Source: Microbulbifer litoralis (lineage in GTDB: Bacteria; Pseudomonadota; Gammaproteobacteria; Pseudomonadales; Cellvibrionaceae). From it: a DNA stretch of 64,000 bases. Each line of letters opens with the position of its first letter. The stretch's first letter is position 1. Made by a program: the position numbers and the translations under genes. The notes under the pieces are model-generated. The model did no database searches and was not told where the DNA came from. It worked only from the letters and a program-made list of their open reading frames with translations. This document shows positions 45,726 to 58,600 of the stretch, piece after piece. The stretch spans positions 62,001-126,000 of the forward strand of contig NZ_JALKCV010000012.1 of NCBI RefSeq assembly GCF_023634065.1, in the 5' to 3' direction.

Positions 45726-46621
45726 AATCATCTCCCATCTGGGTGTTATTATTTTGCTGCCGAATTTTCAGGGCCCGGTCGTACAGCACCTGGCCCGGTG
45801 AACACCGCGCTAAACGTCAGCGGGCGCTGTTGCCAGACTCGATTCCACCCACGGGTTGCGCAAAGCGTTCGGGATGTGGAAGGAGTCGTGGCGGTAAGAA
45901 CCGGAATTGCTTGTCGAGAGCAGAGGGTTCTTGTTCGGAATCGGGCTGGTGCCGGCATTTCGGGTGTCGGCCGGGGAGGAGTAGCGCTGCCGTCCACGGA
46001 GGCCCGCCTGGGGCGTCGCGGCAGAGGAGCACTGTAAACGCGGTTCTCTCATCGCTCTATCCTCTCTCTACTTATTATTTTGGCGCGCTTTTCAACTCAA
46101 GTCGATGCGCACTCTCAATTTTGTATTCGGGTAGATCAGGGAGAACCTGTCTCTACGCCTATTTGTATTATGAATCGGCATATTATCCAGCAAATTTTCG
46201 CTAGTCAACGCCCAATAAGTCCATTTTGTTATACTTTATGATCAAAATAGATACAATTTATTGATTTCCTCCCTTTCCCGCCATTCTTCTTACCCGCCCT
46301 GACAGCCGGACTCAAAAGCTCTTCGCAGTCGGACATCCAGGTCGGCTTTGGCCTGTTAGCGGCCGATTGGCAGGGTTTTATCGCGCGATACCGGCCTTGA
46401 TTCGCGTTAAGAAGTGCCGTCTAAGGTGTCTGCCAGAACATAATATTATTGTAATACCATAACTCTATTGGCAAGATGGCCATTCCCTTGGCATTGATGC
46501 CGCTTTCCAGCCGTACCAGACAGCGGTCAGCACCCGGCCTCACTAGGGTGAATTTGTCTTCCGGGTGACTGCTGGGGATTAAAAAGTCAAAAAATAAAGA
46601 TAATGATGAGGGAGGCTTTCG
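45726..46621. other. Divergent control region between receptor and GH43 arabinanase genes
   Basis: About 900 bases without a credible gene. It holds copy 2 of the conserved module (46160-46241) directed at the receptor. It also holds AT-rich DNA near 46440-46465 (ATAATATTATTGTAATACC) and a strong GGGAGG site at 46610-46615 for the GH43 gene. A 107-codon open frame at 45714-46037 has no recognisable features. Confidence 0.6.
46160..46241 (-). promoter_or_regulatory. Conserved promoter/operator module (copy 2)
   Basis: TATTTGTATTA at 46160-46170 and TTATACTTTATGA at 46229-46241, the same 69-base spacing as copy 1, with patches such as GCATATT and AACGC also conserved between. On the minus strand TTGTAT, 17 bp, TATAAC forms a reasonable promoter toward the receptor gene 45725. 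Confidence 0.6.
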
Positions 46622-49600
46622 ATGAAAGTTGCCGCGACAATCGGCAGGCTTACGCTTGCGCTCAGTATTTTTCTACCGCTCTACGGATGTGACGGAGATT
46701 CCTCGTCACCACCGGAGACGTACACACTGGAAGGCCCTCCAGAGGAGGAGGTCCCGGGTCCCGACCCGCAGCCCGAACGGGAAAAAGTCCCCGACACAGC
46801 CAATCCCACCGCAAACGCCAGCGACATCCAGTACAACGATATGCCCGTTCACGACCCATCGGTCATCCGCGATGGCGACGGTAGCTACTATGTCTTCGGC
46901 TCTCATCTCGCCGCCGCGAAGTCCAGCGACCTGATGACCTGGGAAACCGTCGCAGACGGTATAACCGCAGACACAGTCGACGAAAACATCCTGTTCACCA
47001 CCTACTCCAGCGAAATCGCCGAAGGTATCGAGTGGGTGGGTGGCCACAAGGGCTCCTGGGCCGCGGACGTGATCCAGCTCGGTGACGGCCGTTACTACTT
47101 CTACTACAACCACTGCGCCAACCCCGAAAGCGAAGCCGGCGATTGCAATGCGCCGCGCTCCTACCTGGGCGTCGCCGTCTCCGATTCGATCGAGGGCCCC
47201 TACACCGACCTGGGCATTTTCCTGCGTTCCGGCATGACCGCCGAAGAAGTTGCCGCGGGCTACGGTCCCGAAGGCATCGAGAGCTACGACCCCAGCATCC
47301 ACCCCAATACCATCGACCCGGACGTCTTCTACGATAACGACGGCAAGCTGTGGATGACCTACGGCTCCTATTCCGGCGGTATCTTTATCCTGGAGATGGA
47401 CGAGTCCACCGGTATGCCCGTGGCCGGCCAGGGCTACGGCAAGCACCTCACCGGCGGCGACCACAGCGCCATCGAGGGCAGCTACATGCTGTACAGCCCG
47501 GAGAGTGACTACTACTACCTGTTCATGTCCTTCGGCGGCTTCGTTTCCACCGATGGCTACAACATCCGCGTGGCGCGTTCGCGCAATCCGGATGGCCCCT
47601 TCCTGGATGCGAAGGGCAACGATATGGCCGAGGCCCGCGGCAACTGGGACAGCATCGAGCCCTACGGCGTGAAACTGATGGGCGGGTTTGAATTCGAATC
47701 CCACGTCGGCGACCCGATCGCGAGCCGCGGCTACCTGTCACCGGGCCACAACTCTGCCTACTACGATGCGGAGACTGGCAAACACCTGCTGTTCACCCAC
47801 ACCCGCTTCCCCGATCGCGGTGAGCAACACTCGGTGCGAGTCCACGAACTGTATGTCAATGCCGATGGCTGGCTGGTGGCCTCCCCCCAGCGCTATGCGC
47901 CGATCGAGGGCGACAACATTGTCGACAGCAACGACCTGAACGGCACCTACAAATTCATCAACCACGGCAAGGACATCAATCGCGAGGCCAAGCGGACCCA
48001 GTACATCACCCTCAATGACGACGGCAGTGTCAGCGGCGAGATCACCGGCAACTATGTGCACGATGTGGACATCCCTCGACAGATTCACTTCAGCCTGGAA
48101 ATCGACGGAGCCACCGTGGAATACGAAGGCGTGACCCAGTGGCAATGGAACGCGCAGGCGGAAAAACTGGTGCCGGTATTCACCGCCGTTTCCGGCAGTG
48201 GCGAATCCATCTGGGGCCTGAGAATGGACGACCGAGGGGATTCTGCCACGCTGGGTGCCATTACCGCGGACCTGGGCCTGCCGCAGAGCACCACGGACAG
48301 CCAGGTCAATCTGCCCACCCGCACCACCCGCGGGGGAACCATCGAGTGGCTGAGCAGCAACGACCAGGTGATCAAGCCCAGCGGCCGCGTCATTCGCCCG
48401 AACGTGGGCGACGGGGACCAGACGGTGACGCTGACCGCCAACGTCAGCCTGAACGGCATCACCACCAGTGCCAACTTCACGGTCACGGTACCGGAGCGCC
48501 AGCTGTACAACCGCACCGCCTGGTATCCGTTTGAAGACGACCTGGCGGAATCCGCCGGGCGCTTTGCCGCCGGCACCGCCACCGGCAGCCTGATCTCCGA
48601 TGAAAACGGCAGTGTCGCCTTCGCCGCCGGCCACGACGGCCGGGCATTGCAGCTGGACGGCAGCAACGGGGTGGAACTGCCGGGTGGACTGATCGATAGC
48701 TACGAGTACACGGTATCCTTCTGGGCCAACCCCACGGTGATTACGGCCTTCAGCACCACCTTCTTCGGCGCAGTAAACGAGCAAACCGACAATAACGGCA
48801 ATGACTTCTCCAACAACTGGTTAAGCTTTGTTCCCCAAGGCTGGGACGGCAACACCATGCTCTGGGGTGGTAGTGAACTCTATTTTGATGGCACCGCAGG
48901 CGAGAGGATTCCGGAGGGTGATTGGAGCCATATGGCCTTCGCGGTGGACAACGGCTTGGTGAATGTCTACCTGAATGGTGAACTGAAGTTCTCTGCCGGC
49001 AACATCACCGATTACTTCTCAGAAAACACCGGCAAGTTTGCGCTGGGTGTCAACTACTGGGACCAGCCCTTCAACGGCCTGATCGACGAGTTCAAGGTCT
49101 ACGAGAGCGCGCTGACTGCGGAGGAAGTCCGCTTCCTGGATATCGAAAACAAAAGCGACGCAGAGCTGCTGGCCTCCGCCGCGGCGATCCTGGACCCGGG
49201 CGACCTATCCGCCGTCAGCGAGGACCTGGCACTGCCGGTAACCGGCCCCTACGCCGCGGCCATCCGCTGGACCTCGTCCGATCCCGCCGCCATTACCATC
49301 GACGGCGACACCGGGGTGGTCACCCGTCCGCAGGGCGCGGATGCCCTGGTTACCCTGACCGCGGAGCTGCGCCTGAATGGCGCACAGGCGACCAGGACCT
49401 TCGAGGCAACGGTGCTATCCAACGACCTGCCCTCCCCGGTCGCCAGCTACGGCTTCGAGCAGACGCTGGGCGAAGCCACCGGTAACTTCGGTTCCGGTAC
49501 CACCGTCGGTGCCACGATCGACGAGCCAGCGGAAAGCAGTATCGCCTACGCTGAGGGTGTTGTGGGCCAGGCCGCGGTATTTGACGGCCGGACCGGTGTG

Positions 49601-50065
49601 GTTCTGCCGGACGACCTGATTGGCGACCACAATTACAGCTTCACGCTGTGGCTGAACCCGTCCGCACTGACGGACTTCACCACCACCTTTTTCGGCTGGG
49701 CGACCGACAGCAGTTGGATCAGCCTGGTGCCCCAGGGGGGCGAGGGTGAGACCAAGCTGTGGTCCGGCACCGCCTGGTACGATGCCAACACCGGTGAACT
49801 GATTTCCGCACACACCTGGACCCATCTGGCGGTTACCGTCAAAGGCGGCGAAACCCGGGTGTTCATCAACGGCGAGGAAAAATTCAGCGGCAGCAACTTC
49901 CCGGACATCTTCGGTGCAGTGGAAACCAGCCATTTCGCGCTGGGCGTCAACTATTGGGATATCCCCTACGACGGCATGATGGACGAGCTGAAGATCTACG
50001 GGGATGCGGTTCCGGCAACGGATATCCTCAAGCTCTATGAGGCGGAATTGCTGGCGGAGGACTGA
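46622..50065 (+). CDS. GH43 arabinanase-type lipoprotein with two Ig-like and two LamG-like domains (1147 aa)
   Basis: Predicted surface lipoprotein (PLYGC, Cys23) with a Pro/Glu-rich linker and then a five-bladed GH43 domain, residues ~70-430. Expected catalytic residues are visible: Asp78 (MPVHDPSVI), Asp232 (NTIDPDVFYD) and Glu285 (HSAIEGSYML). This resembles endo-alpha-1,5-arabinanases. A beta domain (TYKFINHGKDINREAKR to SIWGLRM) is like the GH43 C-terminal domain. Then come Ig-like repeats (TIEWLSSNDQVI; AIRWTSSDPAAITID), each linked to a LamG-like concanavalin fold (AWYPFEDDLAESAG; ASYGFEQTLGEATG). These are likely carbohydrate-binding. It is divergent from a receptor gene and ends at a strong terminator. 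Confidence 0.93.
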   Translation: MKVAATIGRLTLALSIFLPLYGCDGDSSSPPETYTLEGPPEEEVPGPDPQPEREKVPDTANPTANASDIQYNDMPVHDPSVIRDGDGSYYVFGSHLAAAKSSDLMTWETVADGITADTVDENILFTTYSSEIAEGIEWVGGHKGSWAADVIQLGDGRYYFYYNHCANPESEAGDCNAPRSYLGVAVSDSIEGPYTDLGIFLRSGMTAEEVAAGYGPEGIESYDPSIHPNTIDPDVFYDNDGKLWMTYGSYSGGIFILEMDESTGMPVAGQGYGKHLTGGDHSAIEGSYMLYSPESDYYYLFMSFGGFVSTDGYNIRVARSRNPDGPFLDAKGNDMAEARGNWDSIEPYGVKLMGGFEFESHVGDPIASRGYLSPGHNSAYYDAETGKHLLFTHTRFPDRGEQHSVRVHELYVNADGWLVASPQRYAPIEGDNIVDSNDLNGTYKFINHGKDINREAKRTQYITLNDDGSVSGEITGNYVHDVDIPRQIHFSLEIDGATVEYEGVTQWQWNAQAEKLVPVFTAVSGSGESIWGLRMDDRGDSATLGAITADLGLPQSTTDSQVNLPTRTTRGGTIEWLSSNDQVIKPSGRVIRPNVGDGDQTVTLTANVSLNGITTSANFTVTVPERQLYNRTAWYPFEDDLAESAGRFAAGTATGSLISDENGSVAFAAGHDGRALQLDGSNGVELPGGLIDSYEYTVSFWANPTVITAFSTTFFGAVNEQTDNNGNDFSNNWLSFVPQGWDGNTMLWGGSELYFDGTAGERIPEGDWSHMAFAVDNGLVNVYLNGELKFSAGNITDYFSENTGKFALGVNYWDQPFNGLIDEFKVYESALTAEEVRFLDIENKSDAELLASAAAILDPGDLSAVSEDLALPVTGPYAAAIRWTSSDPAAITIDGDTGVVTRPQGADALVTLTAELRLNGAQATRTFEATVLSNDLPSPVASYGFEQTLGEATGNFGSGTTVGATIDEPAESSIAYAEGVVGQAAVFDGRTGVVLPDDLIGDHNYSFTLWLNPSALTDFTTTFFGWATDSSWISLVPQGGEGETKLWSGTAWYDANTGELISAHTWTHLAVTVKGGETRVFINGEEKFSGSNFPDIFGAVETSHFALGVNYWDIPYDGMMDELKIYGDAVPATDILKLYEAELLAED

Positions 50066-50108
50066 TGTTCAATAAACAATGGTATCGATAACCTGATTTG
50101 TGAACGAA

Positions 50109-50134
50109 TGGGCGGCCTTCGGGCCGCCCATTTT
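50109..50134 (+). terminator. Rho-independent terminator of the GH43 gene
   Basis: Perfect 9-bp stem TGGGCGGCC/GGCCGCCCA with a TTCG loop, then TTTT, 44 bp after the stop codon. Confidence 0.88.
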
Positions 50135-50253
50135 CGTTCTGTACTACACTGCGGCGGGTTAACCCGCGACCTTGCGCCAGTTACCATGCCGTATGGCTGG
50201 CGCCCTTCGGCAGCATACAGCGTTTTCGGACAACCCAAATCTCGGGAGAAGTC

Positions 50254-50907
50254 ATGAGCAACATATTCCTTATCGGTGCCACCGGCGGTATCGGTTCCCG
50301 GCTCGGCCCCATGCTGGTCGCCGCGGGCCACACTGTCACCGGCCTGCATCGCAAGCCGGAACAGGCGGACGTCCTGCAGGGAAAAGGCATTGAACCCTAT
50401 CAGGGCGACCTGATGGCGATGACGGCCGCCGATTTCACTGAAGCCACCAAGGGGCACGATATCATCGTCTTTTCCGCCGGCGCGGCGGGCAGTGGCCCGG
50501 ACCGTACCACCGCAATCGATGGCCGGGGGCCGGTCAAATTGCTCGAGGCCGCCAGGGCCAACGGCATATCGCGCCTGTACCTGGTTTCGGCGTTTATGGA
50601 TGCCCGCCGGGACAAACCGCAGAAGGAGGGATTCGAGCATTACATAAAGAATAAACGGCAGGCAGACAATGCGGTCGCGGCCTCGGATCTCGACTGGGTG
50701 ATTGTCCGGCCGGGTACCCTGGTGAGCGAGGATGGCGACGGTCGGGTGAATGCCGGCCTGGCAATACCCTATGGCACCGTAGCCCGTGGCAACGTGGCCG
50801 CTGCCCTGGCCTGCCTGATTGAGACGCCCGAAATAAAACGGGAAATTATCGAGCTGACAGATGGCGACACCCCGGTTGGGGATGCCGTGCGCTCGTTCAT
50901 ACGGTAA
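50254..50907 (+). CDS. Atypical SDR / NAD(P)-binding protein (NmrA-like)
   Basis: Rossmann-fold protein of 217 residues. The nucleotide-binding motif is FLIGATGGIGSRLGPML, then GLHRKPEQADVL, IIVFSAGAAGSGPDRTTAID, LYLVSAFMD and DLDWVIVRPGTLV. It lacks the classical YxxxK pair, so it belongs to the NAD(P)-binding 'atypical SDR' group (YwnB/HSCARG-like), which are reductases or redox sensors. It has no link to polysaccharide genes that I can show. A weak purine-rich site precedes the ATG. Confidence 0.9.
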   Translation: MSNIFLIGATGGIGSRLGPMLVAAGHTVTGLHRKPEQADVLQGKGIEPYQGDLMAMTAADFTEATKGHDIIVFSAGAAGSGPDRTTAIDGRGPVKLLEAARANGISRLYLVSAFMDARRDKPQKEGFEHYIKNKRQADNAVAASDLDWVIVRPGTLVSEDGDGRVNAGLAIPYGTVARGNVAAALACLIETPEIKREIIELTDGDTPVGDAVRSFIR

Positions 50908-50956
50908 CGGCTTCAAACCGATGTCGCCCCGGCATCCGGGGCGGAACCCGTTGAAA

Positions 50957-50980
50957 CAGGGGATGGCAGAACCATCCCCC
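50957..50980. terminator. Possible shared terminator hairpin between convergent genes
   Basis: GGGGATGG-caga-CCATCCCC stem-loop between the SDR and esterase genes, followed by a second ACCGGC/GCCGGT pairing. No T-run, so only suggestive. Confidence 0.35.
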
Positions 50981-50991
50981 GCACCGGCATT

Positions 50992-52992
50992 TTACTGCAG
51001 CGCCGGTGTATCCCAATTCACCCAGCGGCCGCGATCGACACTGAAATTGCCATCGGTGCGCACCACATTGGTATTCGCAGAGCCGCTGCCGATCAGGAAG
51101 CGGTCGACGAAGTCATCCAGCTCCGCCTGCTGTGAGGACGGAAACTGGCAGTGACTGTGCCCACCGACCTGCGACACTCCCATATGGTCGGGAATACCCA
51201 GCGCGTGCCAGATCTCCCGCGCCACCACCGAGGCGGTGTAGGTACTCTCGTTGCCGAGCCACTCCATATCGGTATTTTCAATCACCAGCAGCGCCCTCGG
51301 AGCGACCAGCCCCATGACCTCGTGATGGTCGAACGGCAAGCGTGTGGCGGCGTTGGAAAACTGCGAAAAGGAATCGCGGAACCAGACGTTCTCCGTCACT
51401 ATCTGGCTCAGCGTCTGCACATTCTGGCCGGCGGCCCGCTGCGCATCCGATACCCGCCAGGCGGCGGCGCCACCGGAGCCGGATTCCTGCGGGATGGTCA
51501 GGTCGATACGTTCGTCCAGTGCACCCGCGATCAACGCACCCTTGCCGTTGCGGGAACAGCCGGTGACCCCCAGGCGCGAGGGATCGATATCGCTTCCCGG
51601 AGTCTGCTCCAGCGCATCGATCAGGCGGCTTACGCCCCAGGCCCAGGCACTCATGGCACCGGCGGAATGGCTACTGCCGTACAGCTGGTAAAACTTGCCC
51701 TGCCCGCGCGACCCTCCATCCAACTGCTCCGCAATCTCGCTGTTGGGGAAATTGATGACCGCGACGCCGCGATTGCGCAGGGCATCGTTGTTGAGATTGG
51801 AACCCCCCATACCGATCATCGCCGGATAGGGCGGCTGGCCCGTGGTGGGCAGGCTGATGGAGGCATTGAAGGAGATCGAGTTGCCGCCGGCGGAGACGTT
51901 CACGGTAATACCGGAACCGTTGCCGGAGCCACTGACGCTGGCGGTCTCCGGCGCGGGCTTCTCGCCCAGTTCGTAGTGCTGGGCCTGGGCGCTGATCTCG
52001 GCGCGCCGGCAGGTCCATTCATCGCGGGAGGTGATATCCGTACCGCTCATCGAGCGGAAGGGATCCGGCAGGCTGCCGATATCCGGCAGCTGGCTGTAGG
52101 AAGGCATGGATGGCACAGCGCAGTCCCGCCCGGAGTTTTCGCCACCGGAAGAACCGCCGGAACCGGACGAACTGCTGCCGGACGAGGAACTGCTCGAGGA
52201 AGAGCCGCCTCCGGACACGGCTCCGAAGCCGATATAGCCACTGCAGTGCAACCATTCGCTATTGGAGCCACCACCACAGCTGTCGTTGCCCCAGGCGCCG
52301 GTGTTGACAGCCTGGTCCTCGGCCTGCCGCGTTTCGCCGTTTACCTGGATATAGTCCACCTGCACATCCCGGTCCGTGCCGTTGTCGTTGGTAAACTCCA
52401 GTGTAATCTCTCCACCCAGGGCGCTCGTTGCCGTGTAGTCCTGCATGTTGCCGGCCAGGGTCCAGGTCTCCAGGGCGGTGCCGCCGACAGCGAGAGTGAC
52501 AGACTCCTGGCCACTGGTGCCGCGGGCCCTGACGAGGAAGGAATTGCCACCGCTGCCGGAGCCCGAGGAGCTGCTGCTGGAACCGGAACTGCTGGAACTG
52601 GAGGAGGAGCCGCCCGGCGGCGTGCCACTGCCGGTGCAGACGGGCAATTCAAAGCTGCCATCGTGGGTACCCTGGAAACCGAAACCGGCACTCTGCCCCA
52701 CTGCCAGATTGCCGTTCCAACTACAGCAATTGCTGAACGACGGCGTCACAGTGTCGCCACCGCTGACCTCAACATTCCAGCTACTGGTCACATTGGCCGG
52801 CTCGCCAAAATCCAGAACGACTTCCCATTCCGCGATGGCAGCGGGGCCATCGTTGGTGACAGTAACGTCCAGTTGATAGCCACTGCTCCAGATATTGGAG
52901 GGCGTTACCGTACAGCTATAGGAGGCCCAGGCCTGCCCAACCGGAAACAGGCAGGCCATTACAAGAAAAAATCGGTGTAGGCTTTTCATCAT
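50992..52992 (-). CDS. Secreted CBM2-CBM60-CE15 glucuronoyl esterase
   Basis: Exported enzyme (666 aa) that would cleave ester bonds between glucuronoxylan side chains and lignin. Signal FFLVMACLFPVGQAWA. A CBM2 spans about residues 24-118 (SYSCTVTPSNIWSSGYQLDV, CCSWNGNLAVGQSAGFGFQG). Next are a serine linker, a CBM60 ([35 protein letters not shown]) and a second serine linker. The CE15 domain has Ser480 in GVTGCSRNGKGA, an acidic partner in LLVIENTDMEWLG, and His in GGHSHCQFP. Two tandem ATGs have GGAG upstream; the first is used. The CBM60 is similar to that in the neighbouring GH11 enzyme. Confidence 0.93.
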   Translation of the reverse strand: MMKSLHRFFLVMACLFPVGQAWASYSCTVTPSNIWSSGYQLDVTVTNDGPAAIAEWEVVLDFGEPANVTSSWNVEVSGGDTVTPSFSNCCSWNGNLAVGQSAGFGFQGTHDGSFELPVCTGSGTPPGGSSSSSSSSGSSSSSSGSGSGGNSFLVRARGTSGQESVTLAVGGTALETWTLAGNMQDYTATSALGGEITLEFTNDNGTDRDVQVDYIQVNGETRQAEDQAVNTGAWGNDSCGGGSNSEWLHCSGYIGFGAVSGGGSSSSSSSSGSSSSGSGGSSGGENSGRDCAVPSMPSYSQLPDIGSLPDPFRSMSGTDITSRDEWTCRRAEISAQAQHYELGEKPAPETASVSGSGNGSGITVNVSAGGNSISFNASISLPTTGQPPYPAMIGMGGSNLNNDALRNRGVAVINFPNSEIAEQLDGGSRGQGKFYQLYGSSHSAGAMSAWAWGVSRLIDALEQTPGSDIDPSRLGVTGCSRNGKGALIAGALDERIDLTIPQESGSGGAAAWRVSDAQRAAGQNVQTLSQIVTENVWFRDSFSQFSNAATRLPFDHHEVMGLVAPRALLVIENTDMEWLGNESTYTASVVAREIWHALGIPDHMGVSQVGGHSHCQFPSSQQAELDDFVDRFLIGSGSANTNVVRTDGNFSVDRGRWVNWDTPALQ

Positions 52993-53258
52993 CGTATCTC
53001 CACTGGGGTGACTCCCCGACAGCGGCTCAATGCGCCGGAAAAACAACCGCTACCGGAGGAGTCTGCCCGTTTGATTCTTATGTTTTCCTGGCCCGGATAT
53101 TTCACCAGGCCGCTTAGTATTCAGCGTAATTTTATGTTTTCGTTAATGTTTTCAGGGATCTCCGCGGGGACAGATTGTCACCGGCCAATGCTGGCCACGC
53201 CCTCGCTTGATCTCTGCACGCTCAGCGCGATCATCGTGGCTCCTGTGAAATATCCGGG
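52993..53258. other. Intergenic region upstream of the esterase gene
   Basis: AT-richer leader/promoter region of the CE15 gene. No gene, operator or clear promoter pair was identified. Confidence 0.5.
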
Positions 53259-55688
<2,430 letters not shown>

Positions 55689-58600
55689 TTAGTCAGCCGC
55701 CTCCGCAATATTGGTCAAGGCCTGGTACGTATTCAGCCCGACAACGACGGCACCACCTACCGAGTAGATGGCCACCAGGCCGGTGCCGCCGACCACAGCG
55801 CCCGGGCCCGTGTCTGTCAGGGCCACAAGCCCCGGCCTGATAACGCCACTCATGGGAATCACGCAGCTGCAGTAATTCTGGATGGAGGCGGGCTCGTAAT
55901 AGTGCTCGCCGCCACTTTCCACATGGGGAATATTCAGGCTGTAGCCCAGCTGGATACACCCCTCCAGCGACTTCATGATCGGATATACGACCCGAAGGGC
56001 CTCCCCGGGGAAATACCAGATGGCCGGCAGGTTGAACATCGTGAATGTCAGTTTGGCACCCCACAGCCCGACCTTCGCCTCCTGCACCTCGTCGCTGGTA
56101 CTGGCGGACTGGTAGAACGGGTAGGTACATGCTCCCGACACCAGGTTCAGGGCCTCCCTCACGCCATTGATTGCCGGTTGCCTGGCAAAATCGTTTACCG
56201 CGGCCAGTGAGAAATTCAGCCCGAAGACCGCGTCGTTGATCAGGCCGAAAATGCCCTGCAGGAGTTGCGGCAGCTTCTCTGTCGACACGTCCTGTACCTG
56301 TCCGGCCACTACCAGGCTGCTTTGACCACAGGAGGACGAAAGGCTGCTCCAGTCAATGGGGGCCCCGCCATACAACTGGTCCGGCGTAAGCTGGCTCATG
56401 ACACACAGCGCCTCGTCGCTGAACGGTTGCGCCGGCGGATTCGGTACCGGCTCGCCGTTCAGGACGTCCACACCGGTCTCCACCGACTTGTAGGTAGCCG
56501 TTACCGGTATCGCAGCGACGAGTGCGCACAGGTCCAGCAGTGTCAGCGGGGAACCGGCCACCTTCTGGTACATTTTGCTGACCAGCGGCACATTCCACTC
56601 CGAGGTACATACCGTCTTGAAAGTGCGCAAGCCGTCGTCCAGGACATCGATGGCTTCCAGAATCACGCTCTTGACCGCATCCAGCCCTTCCTCGATGATC
56701 TCGTCGCCGATGGTCGCCACCAGGTCGTTCAGGGGAATATCCTTGATATTCTGGTCGACAAACAACTGCCCAAGGGTCTGGGCCAGCTCTTCGGATATGG
56801 TCCCCTCTCCATTGCCCGCTTGCTCGTCGAGACTCGCCGCCAGGCTCGTGGTGAAGCTCTCGGCATTTTCCTGGTAGGCGGGCGGGATGGTCCCCGCCGG
56901 GCTGCCCACGGAACCGGCATACTGGGCCTGGTTCACCAGCTGGTCCTGCAACCAGTTGCTGTGCGGGCTACCCGTATCCGCCACGCCGGTTTCTGCAGCC
57001 ACCTGTTGCTGCAGACCGCCCATCGTGGTTGAAGCCCCGGCTCCCAGTAGCTGATTCCAGTCCTGCTGGAAATTGGCAATGGCCTCGTCAAAGAACGCAC
57101 TCACTTTCTCTTCCGATGACTGGGCCAGGCTATCCAGGTAGTCCAGGTACTTGGTAAACAGGATCCGGATGGCATCGTGGGTGTTGAGAATATCCGACCA
57201 GTCAAACAGGGTTCCCAGCCACTCGAACAGTGTGCGGAAGGCGGTGCCAATGGACTCCAGGCAACCCTGGATTACATCCACGACCTGCTGGGCAATCTCG
57301 ACCACATAGGAAAACACGGTTTCGACACCGTCGACCACGAACTTGACCACCACATTCAATGCATTCGAGACCTTTGACACCAGTACGCAGCGCAGCTCGG
57401 TGATTTCCTGGCGAATCGCGTTCCACAGGGTGCCCCAGGTCCACCCCTCCGCACTCTGGCCCTGGGCGCATGCACTCGATGCCACTTCGGAAGCCTCCAG
57501 CCACCGGAAACTGGCCCGCCCGTCCTCGAAGTGGATGACCCAGTGATGGTCATCGATAGCGGAAAGGTCGAGCTGGTTCGGAAGCGGCGCTCCCTCCCGG
57601 ACAGGAACCGCACCGGAACCCCGTGTCCTTTGCGTGAGCACACCGGAACCGGCCTGGTCCAGGCCGGTATTGATGTAATCGGCACATTGGTAGATCGCCT
57701 GGGATACCGCCAGTATCGTGTCTTCGTCCGCGATCACCACTTTCTGGCCGGTCACCCTGGTATGGGCCCCGGAGAGAATCGAGGCCAGGGCTTCGGGCGT
57801 ATCCGGTTTGCTAAGCGCATCGGCGATATAGGTTTCCGACTGCACCATCACGTCGGGAAGCCCGTCCGACGACAGGGTCAGGCTGGGCGTACTCAGGGCC
57901 AGGGTCAGGCGGGCAACAGTAAGGCATCCCGCGGCATTGGTCTCGCATACAACCGCCTGGTCAGGGTTCAGCTGGTAGGAACGGCCGTTGATCACTGCGC
58001 TCAGGTAATCGGTCGCGGTGATTCGGACCGGCTTGTGGGGGACCGGGGAATCGTTCCCGTAATCGTCGACATCCAGGACCTGCACACGCGTCGTGTACGA
58101 GGAGAAATTGACTACCTCCGATTCATAATCAATCGAAACCGGGGCCAGCCGCCAATCGGTACTCTCCATGTCCTGCCAGATATGGAAAAGTTCCCGGCCA
58201 TTCTCACTGATGGCAAAGAGGTGTGGATAACCATTGGAGTCCCGGCACACGGTCAGCTGTTCCCGGCCGTTCAGCAATGCACCGCCCAATGGCAGCAATT
58301 GTGTCCATTCGGTGGTGTTTTCCGCATCGCGCACCGAGTAAAACAGGCCACCTCCGGGCGATACCGTAAAGACCATCGGATTGGAACCGATCTCCTCGGG
58401 ATACTGTGATACGCCGAGTGCCGCAGACGCCGGCCCATCCAGCACAGTGAAGCTGCCATCCGGCCCCAGTACCGCTGCAGAGCCGTTCGGTAACGATGCG
58501 GCGACAGAAAGCAACAGGCCATTGTCATACTCGACCGAGAAGTTATCGATACCGGTATTATTGTTTTGATGCGCTTCACCTCTGGTACTGACAACCTCCC

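Noticed and set aside
45714..46037. 107-codon plus-strand frame upstream of GH43
   Set aside because: Starts inside the receptor's start region, lacks a credible ribosome-binding site and has atypical composition.
51151..52980. 609-codon plus-strand frame
   Set aside because: Antisense to the CE15 esterase, which has a signal peptide, two CBMs and an intact catalytic serine motif.
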